Assembly: GCA_002083525.1 (NCBI GenBank)
Contig: LWDM01000028.1
Span: forward strand, 1-10,392
Direction of reading: 5' to 3'
DNA length: 10,392 nucleotides
DNA from: Proteobacteria bacterium SG_bin9
GTDB lineage: Bacteria; Pseudomonadota; Alphaproteobacteria; Rhizobiales; Xanthobacteraceae
How positions within the stretch are numbered: the stretch's first letter is position 1; every line of letters begins with the position of its first letter. Made by a program: the position numbers and the translations under genes. Under the pieces are notes generated by a model, which was not told the origin of the DNA, made no database searches, and saw only the letters and a program-made list of their open reading frames with translations. Shown one piece after another: positions 1 to 5,684 of this stretch.

Positions 1-4
1 GTGC

Positions 5-99
5 AACGCTGCTTCGCAGAGCCGGTACCATTCCAAATTCAGTGGACGATATTGCCCCGGATCAGCAGCGCACCGCAAGCGCTGCGCAGCGTCCGGGGC
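5..99. repeat. Intergenic palindromic repeat, copy A
   Basis: Two blocks are shared with copy B near the right end of the window. One is a 21-bp block at 5-25 (also at 9764-9784). The other is a hairpin at 54-99 with arms GCCCCGGA and TCCGGGGC around inner arms rich in GCAGCGC/GCGCTGC. The linker at 26-53 is not well conserved between the copies. It looks like the dispersed palindromic repeats common between genes in Bradyrhizobiaceae genomes. The left half of the full unit, seen at 9741-9763 in copy B, would lie outside the window or is missing. No coding potential is apparent. Confidence 0.75.
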
Positions 100-125
100 A
101 AGTGGTGCCTTGGCGACGCAACAAA

Positions 126-149
126 AAAGCCGCGGTCACCCGCGGCTTT
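126..149 (-). terminator. Intrinsic terminator of irr
   Basis: A perfect 10-bp stem (126-135 with 140-149, arms AAAGCCGCGG/CCGCGGCTTT) closes a 4-nt loop. Read on the minus strand it is followed by a run of six T (complement of 123-128, partly inside the stem), as expected for a Rho-independent terminator. It lies 24 nt downstream of the irr stop codon. Confidence 0.85.
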
Positions 150-173
150 CGTGTTTCTGAACTCTGAGATCGT

Positions 174-677
174 TCAGCGCTTCTTGCGCAGGCGCACGAC
201 CATGTCGATGCGGCTGATCTCGTAGCCGTCCGGCACTTCCGGCATCTTCTGAAGCACGAGCTGCGGATCGTCGATGTCGACGAGCTCGTGGCTGCCTTCG
301 AGATAGTAGTGATGATGCGATGTGACGTTGGTGTCGAAGTAGGTCTTGGTGCCGTCGACGCTGACCTGGCGCAGCAGGCCGGCTTCGGTCAGCTGGTTCA
401 GCGTGTTGTAGACGGTCGCGAGCGACACCGGCACCTTGGCGTGGGTCGCTTCCTCGTAGAGCATTTCCGCGGTCAGGTGGCGGTCGCCCTTGCCGAACAG
501 AAGCCAACCCAGAGCCATGCGCTGGCGGGTTGGGCGCAGGCCGACAGACTGCAGCATTTCGTTGACGTCATGCCACGGACAGCCAGTCAGAAGCGCGGGA
601 CGGCCGAGGCTCACCCCGTCCGATTCGGCGTGCACTGCGCCATGGTTCGGCGTTTCGCCGGTTACAGATTCACTCAT
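174..677 (-). CDS. irr: Irr, Fur-family iron response regulator
   Basis: This is a 167-residue member of the Fur superfamily, cytoplasmic and DNA-binding. Irr is known in Rhizobiales as the global regulator that represses or activates iron and heme genes under iron limitation and is controlled by heme. Visible features are an N-terminal heme regulatory motif, GCPWHD with Cys33-Pro34; a winged-helix region at about 40-110 (RPTRQRMALGWLL, then SLATVYNTLNQL); the YFDTN segment; and the His triplet 121-123, the second heme/metal site in Bradyrhizobium Irr. The spacing from the Cys to the His triplet fits that protein as I recall it. Many Irr proteins of other Rhizobiales lack the Cys-Pro motif, so heme-dependent turnover of the Bradyrhizobium type is likely here (inference). 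The gene is divergent from fabA, has its own promoter at 731-759 and a terminator at 126-149. The start is the ATG complementary to 675-677; its ribosome binding site is weak. Confidence 0.96.
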   Translation of the reverse strand: MSESVTGETPNHGAVHAESDGVSLGRPALLTGCPWHDVNEMLQSVGLRPTRQRMALGWLLFGKGDRHLTAEMLYEEATHAKVPVSLATVYNTLNQLTEAGLLRQVSVDGTKTYFDTNVTSHHHYYLEGSHELVDIDDPQLVLQKMPEVPDGYEISRIDMVVRLRKKR

Positions 678-730
678 TCTCGGTCACGGGTTCAAGGCCC
701 GCCCTTCAATTGATACGCAATTCGACCAAA

Positions 731-759
731 ACTATAGGGAGAAAGGCCAATAGATGCAA
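731..759 (-). promoter_or_regulatory. Probable irr promoter with Fur-like hexamer
   Basis: On the minus strand, TTGCAT (complement of 754-759) and TATAGT (complement of 731-736) are separated by exactly 17 bp. TATAGT matches the -10 consensus at 5 of 6 positions; the -35 matches at only 3. Transcription would begin about 45 nt before the irr start codon. The hexamer TGCATC overlaps the -35. I recall TGCATC-like direct repeats as the Fur site of the Bradyrhizobium irr promoter, so Fur/Mn/iron control is plausible, but that link is inference. Downstream, AATTG-ATACG-CAATT (708-722) is a short inverted repeat between the -10 and the start codon. Confidence 0.5.
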
Positions 760-829
760 GTGCTTCGCAACTAACGAGTGCATCGCTTGAACACGGTCTG
801 CCGCATGGCGGAATAGCCAAAGAACCACG

Positions 830-879
830 GTTGGCGGCTGCTTTGCCCCATATGATGCTTATGTTACAGAGCCGCCAAC
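830..879. repeat. 10-bp inverted repeat upstream of fabA
   Basis: GTTGGCGGCT (830-839) and its perfect complement AGCCGCCAAC (870-879) are separated by 30 nt, and the right arm ends 30 nt before the first fabA start. The loop contains TATGAT (851-856), a good -10 hexamer without a convincing -35. It could be a pair of operator half-sites or an mRNA stem-loop. A further GCCAA at 816-820 could pair with TTGGC 831-835 instead, so two exclusive hairpins can be drawn. Function unknown. Confidence 0.6.
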
Positions 880-909
880 GAGCTCCGGGGGGAGTTGCAA
901 AAAGGGTAA

Positions 910-1446
910 ATGGGTATGCATCAGCGGCAGGGCAGTTACAGTTACGAGGACCTGCTTGCGTGCGGCCGTGGCGAAGTGTTCGGACCCGGCAATGCCCAGC
1001 TCCCGTTACCGCCGATGCTGATGTTCGATCGCATCACCGAAATCACCGAGACTGGCGGCGAATACGGCAAGGGCCTGATCCGGGCCGAGCTCGATGTGAA
1101 GACCGATCTCTGGTTCTTCGGCTGTCATTTCAAGAACGACCCTGTCATGCCGGGTTGCCTCGGCCTTGATGCCATGTGGCAGATGGTCGGCTTCTACCTG
1201 GGCTGGCTCGGCGGCGAAGGCCGCGGGCGCGCACTCGGTCTCGGCGAGCTGAAATTTTCTGGGCAGGTGCTGCCGGGCATCAAGCAGGTCGTTTACAATA
1301 TCGATGTGAAGCGCGTCATGCGCTCGAAGCTCGTGCTTGGTATTGCTGACGGGTGGCTTTCGGCCGACGGCGAGATTATCTACCGGGCCAAGGATCTGCG
1401 GGTGGGACTGTTCCGGCAGGACGCCGCATTGCAGCCCGGAACGTGA
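910..1446 (+). CDS. fabA: FabA, 3-hydroxydecanoyl-ACP dehydratase/isomerase
   Basis: The 178-residue protein is slightly longer than Escherichia coli FabA. It dehydrates 3-hydroxyacyl-ACP and isomerises trans-2- to cis-3-decenoyl-ACP, the branch point of oxygen-independent unsaturated fatty acid synthesis in the cytoplasm. The hot-dog active-site segment CHFKNDPVMPGCLGLDAMWQ contains catalytic His73 and Asp87, 14 residues apart as in the E. coli enzyme (His70/Asp84). The segment GELKFSGQVLPG is also typical. The start is uncertain by two codons: ATG 910 lies 3 nt after AAAGGG, while ATG 916 (Met3) has AAGGG (902-906) at a 9-nt spacing and may be the true start. fabB follows after 92 bp in the same orientation, and the pair is presumably co-transcribed. 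irr is divergent on the left. Confidence 0.96.
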   Translation: MGMHQRQGSYSYEDLLACGRGEVFGPGNAQLPLPPMLMFDRITEITETGGEYGKGLIRAELDVKTDLWFFGCHFKNDPVMPGCLGLDAMWQMVGFYLGWLGGEGRGRALGLGELKFSGQVLPGIKQVVYNIDVKRVMRSKLVLGIADGWLSADGEIIYRAKDLRVGLFRQDAALQPGT

Positions 1447-1538
1447 GATAGTCTCGAGCGAATTGTTTGAGACAGACGAAGCGGTTATCGCGCATTCAGC
1501 GGTACCGGACGCAGGACGCAAGAAAAGCGAGGACGGGG

Positions 1539-2762
1539 ATGAAGCGGGTCGTCGTGACGGGGATGGGCATCGTCTCATCCATCGGCAACAACACGCAGGA
1601 AGTGTTGGCCAGTCTCTACGAAGCCAAGTCGGGCATCAGCCGCGCCGAGGAATACGCCAAGCTCGGCTTCCGCTGTCAGGTGTTCGGCGAGCCCACGCTC
1701 GATCCGAGCGCGATCGTCGATCGCCGCGCGATGCGCTTTCTCGGCGAAGGTGCTGCATGGAATCACGTCGCGATGGAGCAGGCGATCCTCGACTCCGGTC
1801 TCGAGCCGACGGAAGTGTCGAACGAGCGCACCGGCATCATCATGGGTTCGGGCGGTCCGTCCGCGCGCACGATTGTCGAAGCCGCGAACACAACGCTGAC
1901 CAAGGGCCCGAAGCGCGTCGGTCCGTTCGCCGTGCCGAAGGCGATGTCGTCGACCGCATCCGCGACGCTCGCGACCTGGTTCAAGATCAAGGGCGTGAAC
2001 TATTCGATCTCGTCGGCGTGCGCGACGTCGAACCATTGCATCGGCAATGCGTATGAGACGATCCAGGTCGGTAAGCAGGACGTCATCTTCGCCGGCGGCT
2101 GCGAGGATCTCGACTGGACCATGTCGGTGCTGTTCGACGCGATGGGCGCGATGTCGTCGAAATACAACGAGACGCCGGCGACAGCGTCGCGGCCGTATGA
2201 CGTCAACCGCGACGGCTTCGTCATCGCGGGCGGCGCAGGCGTGCTGGTGCTCGAAGAACTCGAGCATGCGAAGGCACGCGGCGCCAAGATTTACGGCGAA
2301 ATCATCGGCTACGGCGCGACGTCGGACGGTTACGACATGGTGGCGCCGTCGGGCGAGGGCGCCGAGCGCTGCATGAAGATGGCGATGTCGACCGTGCAGG
2401 GTCCTGTCGATTACATCAATCCACACGCGACCTCGACGCCGGCCGGCGACCCGCCGGAAATCCAGGCGATTCGCAACGTGTTTGGCACCGGCGACAAGTG
2501 CCCGCCGATCTCGGCGACCAAGGCGCTGACCGGCCATTCGCTCGGTGCGACCGGTGTGCAGGAGGCGATCTACTCGCTGCTCATGATGAAGAACGGCTTC
2601 ATCTGCGAGAGCGCGAACATCCAGGAACTCGATCCGGTGTTTGCGGACATGCCGATCGTGCGCAAGCGCATCGACAACGCCAAGGTCGGTACCGTGCTGT
2701 CGAACTCGTTCGGCTTCGGCGGCACCAACGCCACGCTGGTGTTCCGCCGGCTGGATGCCTGA
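1539..2762 (+). CDS. fabB: FabB, beta-ketoacyl-ACP synthase I
   Basis: The 407-residue condensing enzyme (KAS I) elongates cis-unsaturated acyl-ACPs made by FabA by decarboxylative condensation with malonyl-ACP. The thiolase-fold catalytic triad is complete: Cys161 in SSACATSNHC, His296 in NPHATSTPAGDPPE, and His333 in GHSLGATGVQEA, with Lys328 just before it. The C-terminal NSFGFGGTNATLV motif is present. The ACATS and GATSDGYDMVAPSGEGA segments match FabB rather than FabF. The reading frame is open upstream to an ATG at 1467, but ATG 1539 is chosen because MKRVVVTGMG is the family's normal N-terminus and GAGGA (1529-1533) sits 5 nt before it. It belongs with fabA (92 bp upstream) and fabI (135 bp downstream). 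Confidence 0.96.
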   Translation: MKRVVVTGMGIVSSIGNNTQEVLASLYEAKSGISRAEEYAKLGFRCQVFGEPTLDPSAIVDRRAMRFLGEGAAWNHVAMEQAILDSGLEPTEVSNERTGIIMGSGGPSARTIVEAANTTLTKGPKRVGPFAVPKAMSSTASATLATWFKIKGVNYSISSACATSNHCIGNAYETIQVGKQDVIFAGGCEDLDWTMSVLFDAMGAMSSKYNETPATASRPYDVNRDGFVIAGGAGVLVLEELEHAKARGAKIYGEIIGYGATSDGYDMVAPSGEGAERCMKMAMSTVQGPVDYINPHATSTPAGDPPEIQAIRNVFGTGDKCPPISATKALTGHSLGATGVQEAIYSLLMMKNGFICESANIQELDPVFADMPIVRKRIDNAKVGTVLSNSFGFGGTNATLVFRRLDA

Positions 2763-2897
2763 TTTTCCTGCTTTGCAGCATCGTCAACCGCAGGCGCTGG
2801 GCGGTAGCCGCCGGTGCCAATTGTCTGTCATGATGCATGAGTTAATTGGGCCGCCCCTTTTGAATCGGGCGGTACGGGTTATTTTGGGAGCGTTGAT
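2763..2897 (+). promoter_or_regulatory. fabB-fabI intergenic region with small inverted repeats
   Basis: This 135-bp gap holds three short symmetries: GGCGG-TA-GCCGCC near 2800, TCATG-ATG-CATGA (2828-2840), and a CCGCCC/GGGCGG hairpin within 2850-2875. None is followed by a T tract, so none is a convincing intrinsic terminator. I see no clear sigma-70 promoter. The gap is long enough for a separate fabI promoter or a regulatory site, but the sequence alone does not decide. The fabI ribosome binding site GGAG (2887-2890) closes the region. Confidence 0.3.
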
Positions 2898-3722
2898 ATG
2901 CAAGGGCTGATGCAGGGCAAGCGCGGGTTGATCATGGGCGTTGCCAATGATCACTCGATCGCGTGGGGAATCGCGAAGACGCTGCACGCCCATGGCGCTG
3001 ATCTCGCCTTCACCTATCAGGGCGACGCGCTCGGCAAGCGGGTGAAGCCGCTCGCGGAACAGCTCAAGTCGGACGTGGTGCTGCCGTGCGATGTGGAAGA
3101 CATCGCCTCCGTCGATGCGACGTTTGCGGCGCTGAAGGCGAAGTGGGGCACGATCGATTTCGTCGTGCATGCGATCGGCTTCTCCGACAAGAACGAGCTG
3201 AAGGGCCGCTATGCCGACACGACACGCGCGAACTTCTCGCGCACTATGGTGATCTCGTGTTTCTCGTTCACCGAAGTAACGAAGCGCGCGGCCGAGCTGA
3301 TGCCGAATGGCGGTTCGATCATCACGCTGACCTTCGGCGGTTCGATGCGCGTGATGCCGAACTACAACGTGATGGGCGTTGCCAAGGCCGCGCTCGAAGC
3401 ATCGACGCGTTATCTCGCGGCCGACTACGGGCGGCAAGGCATTCGCGTGAATGCGATCTCGGCGGGCCCCGTGCGGACGCTCGCGGGCTCGGGCATCGGC
3501 GAGGCGCGCGCGATGTTCGCCTTCCAGCAGAAGCATTCGCCGCTCGGCCGTGGCGTCACGCTCGATGAACTTGGCGGATCGGCGCTGTATTTCCTGTCAG
3601 ACCTGTCGGGCGGCGTGACCGGCGAAGTCCACTATGTGGACTCCGGCTACAACATCATCTCGATGCCCAAGCCCGGCGAGCTGAAAGACGATGGCGCCGC
3701 TAGCAAGGACGCAGCGGAATAA
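2898..3722 (+). CDS. fabI: FabI, NADH-dependent enoyl-ACP reductase
   Basis: This 274-residue short-chain dehydrogenase/reductase-fold enzyme reduces trans-2-enoyl-ACP, the last step of each fatty-acid elongation cycle, and is the family targeted by triclosan and isoniazid-type inhibitors. Evidence: the N-terminal GLIMGVANDHSIAWGIA nucleotide-binding segment, CDVED at 64-68, HAIGF at 91-95, and PNYNVMGVAKAALEA with Tyr156 and Lys163, which fall on the E. coli FabI catalytic numbers. ISAGPVRTLAGSGI and VHYVDSGYNI complete the family pattern. Residue 146 is Phe (LTFGGS), where E. coli FabI has Tyr146. The C-terminus extends past the core with a charged tail (KPGELKDDGAASKDAAE). The start ATG 2898 has GGAG at 7-nt spacing; Met5 is a less likely alternative. 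It follows fabB by 135 bp. Confidence 0.95.
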   Translation: MQGLMQGKRGLIMGVANDHSIAWGIAKTLHAHGADLAFTYQGDALGKRVKPLAEQLKSDVVLPCDVEDIASVDATFAALKAKWGTIDFVVHAIGFSDKNELKGRYADTTRANFSRTMVISCFSFTEVTKRAAELMPNGGSIITLTFGGSMRVMPNYNVMGVAKAALEASTRYLAADYGRQGIRVNAISAGPVRTLAGSGIGEARAMFAFQQKHSPLGRGVTLDELGGSALYFLSDLSGGVTGEVHYVDSGYNIISMPKPGELKDDGAASKDAAE

Positions 3723-3724
3723 TT

Positions 3725-3768
3725 ACGTCCTCCTGGACGCCGATCCGTCGGGCGTCAGGAGCTGACGT
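3725..3768 (+). promoter_or_regulatory. Hairpin over the small-ORF ribosome binding site
   Basis: CTCCTGGACGCC (3730-3741) pairs with GGCGTCAGGAG (3751-3761), giving 11 bp with one bulged G and a 9-nt loop. ACGTC (3725-3729) pairs with GACGT (3764-3768) beyond a 2-nt bulge. The ribosome binding site AGGAG (3757-3761) of the next gene is inside the stem, and its ATG is at 3770. A T5 run at 3773-3777 follows shortly after, so the structure could instead act as a terminator for fabI. Which role applies cannot be told from the sequence. Confidence 0.6.
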
Positions 3769-3769
3769 C

Positions 3770-4018
3770 ATGTTTTTGATGTTCTGGATTATCCTGTTTC
3801 TTCCGGTCTTCACGGTCGTGTGCGCAATCGCTGTGTCCCGTCCGCTGATCGGTTGCGCGATTGCTGCGTTCGTTGCACTTGCGGCTGTTCGAATACACGC
3901 GGGCGGCGATTACATGATTATGGGAAGTTTCGGCTATCCCATCGCGATAGCGTCGGTAGCCGGAGCCCTCACGGGCCTTTTCATGCGTGAGACAAAGAAG
4001 GGCGACGCAGCAGGATAA
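3770..4018 (+). CDS. Small three-helix membrane protein, unknown function
   Basis: The 82-residue product is almost wholly hydrophobic. Likely transmembrane segments are residues 2-22 (FLMFWIILFLPVF...), about 26-42 and about 53-72, with a short charged tail (RETKKGD) that is probably cytoplasmic. I do not recognise a family and see no catalytic motif. The start ATG 3770 has AGGAG 8 nt upstream, but that site is buried in a stable hairpin. The gene lies 47 bp after fabI on the same strand and may be read through from it, which would allow a membrane-related role next to fatty acid synthesis (inference from position only). Codon use and composition do not suggest a spurious ORF, and no better frame competes here. 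Confidence 0.7.
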   Translation: MFLMFWIILFLPVFTVVCAIAVSRPLIGCAIAAFVALAAVRIHAGGDYMIMGSFGYPIAIASVAGALTGLFMRETKKGDAAG

Positions 4019-4021
4019 GTT

Positions 4022-4055
4022 TCGCGTTATGTCACGCGCTTCGTGCAAAACGCGA
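4022..4055. repeat. Inverted repeat after the small membrane-protein gene
   Basis: TCGCGTT (4022-4028) and AACGCGA (4049-4055) form a 7-bp stem, and CACG (4033-4036) pairs with CGTG (4042-4045) inside it. It begins 4 nt after the stop codon and may help end transcription, but there is no T tract. The rest of the gap to 4249 shows only a short GTTCC/GGAAC symmetry near 4100 and no clear promoter. Confidence 0.35.
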
Positions 4056-4249
4056 CACATCAAGATCGACGTTTTCGTTCAGCCGTCAGGATTGAGAGTT
4101 CCTTAACCGGGAACCCGCGGAAGAGCTATCGATCAAGGTATTCAGATACTTGCATAGCTCTGCATTTGGCGTAACCCATCCATCGCATTAGGTTTTTCTC
4201 AAACTCGTGCCCTTACTATCTTACGGCTCTTTTGCCGAAGGTACGTGCC

Positions 4250-4924
4250 GTGTCCGTCGAGGAATTTTCACAGCAGTGGGCGGTCGATATTTCGGTCGGC
4301 GGAAGTTATTCGCTGCCGAAATGGTTCGATCCGCAAGGCCGGCCGCGCACGTTTGCGTGCCGCACCACGCGTGTGTCCGCGTACCGGATGATGGTCGACG
4401 TGCCGGTGGTCGGACGCGTCGGCGATCTCATCAAGCCATACTTCCGCGACTTCGGAAATTTTGAGGGACGCATCAGCGACACCAAGTCGGGCCGCTTCCT
4501 GCTCGAACTTGAGATGACGAATGAGATGCGCGAGACCTTCCTGAACAAGCTGACCTGGATCAAGGAAAAGCAGAAAGATCCGAGCATCCGCGATTCGCGC
4601 GCGGATGCGCGCATCATTCCTGGCAGCCCGCACTCGATCCTGACATTGGCGGATGGCAGCGTTCAGAAGTGCTTCATCATCGACATGTCGGTGTCGGGTG
4701 TCGCGGTGTCTTCGTCGTATCAGCCGGAAATCGGAACGCCGCTCGCCGTCGGCGCGGTCGTCGGCCGCGTCGTCCGGCTGCTGCCGGATGGCTTTGCTGT
4801 GCAGTTCGTCGAGAAGCCGAGCCGCGGCGAGCTCGAGCGTCTGGTCGTGCGCACCGCGCCGCTGCGCTGGGTCGGCAGTTCGGACGCTGCGCCCGCATCA
4901 GGCCTTGTGCCCGCGCGGGCTTAG
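4250..4924 (+). CDS. PilZ-domain protein, probable c-di-GMP receptor
   Basis: The product has 224 residues from GTG 4250. This start is preferred because AAGG (4238-4241) lies 8 nt before it; a TTG at 4232 in the same frame would add six residues. The C-terminal part (about 117-208) is a PilZ domain with both c-di-GMP-binding motifs: RxxxR (Arg117-Arg121, RADAR) and DxSxxG (Asp145, Ser147, Gly150 in DMSVSG). The N-terminal part (about 15-95; GRVGDLIKPYF, FEGRIS, GRFLLEL) looks like a degenerate second PilZ-like barrel without the arginine motif. A charged stretch (about 99-120) links the two. No signal peptide or membrane helix is seen, so it is cytoplasmic. It probably responds to cyclic di-GMP to influence motility, exopolysaccharide or similar; the output is unknown. 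It ends 3 bp from the convergent GST gene. Confidence 0.85.
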   Translation: MSVEEFSQQWAVDISVGGSYSLPKWFDPQGRPRTFACRTTRVSAYRMMVDVPVVGRVGDLIKPYFRDFGNFEGRISDTKSGRFLLELEMTNEMRETFLNKLTWIKEKQKDPSIRDSRADARIIPGSPHSILTLADGSVQKCFIIDMSVSGVAVSSSYQPEIGTPLAVGAVVGRVVRLLPDGFAVQFVEKPSRGELERLVVRTAPLRWVGSSDAAPASGLVPARA

Positions 4925-4927
4925 GCC

Positions 4928-5515
4928 TTACGCCGACAGCTTCTCCGCGCGCTGATAGGCCGGCCGCGCCGCGCAGAGATCGAGATAACGATCGAACGAC
5001 GGCCGGGTCGGCACCATCTTGAACAAGCGGACCGCGAAGTTCAGACCTGCGCCGATCACGACATCCGCAGCAGTGAATTGATCGCCGAGAATCCACGGGC
5101 CCTTCTGCAGCGCCGCGTCGATGGCATCGAACACTTGCGTGGCCTCACCCCATCCGGCCGTGCGCGCCGGCATCTCGATCTTGGTGAAGATCTGCGTGAT
5201 TGCGGCTTCGATGTTGCCGTTGAAGAACAGCCACTGCAGATAGCGCGCGCGGCGCGGATCGCCGATCGGCGGCGCGAGTTTCGCATTCGGATAGCGGTCG
5301 GCGATGTAAGCGCAGATCGCAGCGGACTCGCCCATTGCAGCATCGCCATCTTTCAGGCCCGGCACCTTGCCGAGTGGATTGATCGCGAGATAGTCCGGCT
5401 TCTTCTGATCGCCGGTGTTGATGTCGGTGAGCACGCGCTCGTACGGCTCGCCTGTTTCTTCCATGGCCCAGAGGGCGGCGAACGAGCGTGATTTCGGGCA
5501 ATAGAAAATCTGCAT
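4928..5515 (-). CDS. Glutathione S-transferase family protein
   Basis: This 195-residue soluble protein has the two-domain GST layout. The N-terminal thioredoxin-fold domain (1-75) shows FYCPKSRSFAALWAMEE with Ser9/Ser11 near the usual catalytic site, NPLGKVPGL with cis-Pro52, and GESAAICAYIADRYP with the Glu63-Ser64 pair that binds the gamma-glutamyl group of glutathione. The helical C-terminal domain carries the N-capping segment FTAADVVIG (147-155). The family conjugates or reduces electrophiles with glutathione; the subclass and substrate are not determinable here. The start ATG (complement of 5513-5515) has AGGGGA at 7-nt spacing. Its stop codon is 3 bp from the PilZ gene's, with no terminator between. 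It lies downstream of katG on the same strand but beyond katG's terminator, so it is probably transcribed separately. Confidence 0.9.
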   Translation of the reverse strand: MQIFYCPKSRSFAALWAMEETGEPYERVLTDINTGDQKKPDYLAINPLGKVPGLKDGDAAMGESAAICAYIADRYPNAKLAPPIGDPRRARYLQWLFFNGNIEAAITQIFTKIEMPARTAGWGEATQVFDAIDAALQKGPWILGDQFTAADVVIGAGLNFAVRLFKMVPTRPSFDRYLDLCAARPAYQRAEKLSA

Positions 5516-5551
5516 GTGGCCGTCCCCTATCGATGTCGTGCTGCGCGGAAG

Positions 5552-5580
5552 GTTGTCGGAGCGATGCCCCGCGAGGTCAA
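5552..5580 (-). promoter_or_regulatory. Candidate GST promoter
   Basis: On the minus strand TTGACC (complement of 5575-5580, 5 of 6 to the -35 consensus) is followed after 17 bp by GACAAC (complement of 5552-5557, only 3 of 6 to the -10). The placement between the katG terminator and the GST start is right. A 14-bp palindrome ATGAC-AGGG-GTCAT (5614-5627) lies just upstream and could be an operator. Confidence 0.3.
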
Positions 5581-5632
5581 GTCCAGATTGGTAAGGCGAA
5601 CGGTGGTCAGAAAATGACAGGGGTCATGAAAA

Positions 5633-5661
5633 AAGCCCCCGCGACGGTGTCGCGAGGGCTT
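5633..5661 (-). terminator. Intrinsic terminator of katG
   Basis: A 13-position stem (5633-5645 with 5649-5661, one C·A mismatch) closes a 3-nt loop, and on the minus strand a run of six T follows (complement of 5629-5634). It lies 23 nt after the katG stop codon. Confidence 0.88.
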
Positions 5662-5684
5662 GGTTTGTTTGGCTGTGGCGCCGG

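Noticed and set aside
1467..1538. 24-codon N-terminal extension of FabB
   Set aside because: The added residues are basic and unlike the family, and the ribosome binding site GAGGA fits ATG 1539.
1575..2537. 320-codon open frame opposite fabB
   Set aside because: It is an antisense shadow of a clear FabB gene with low-complexity Arg-rich translation.
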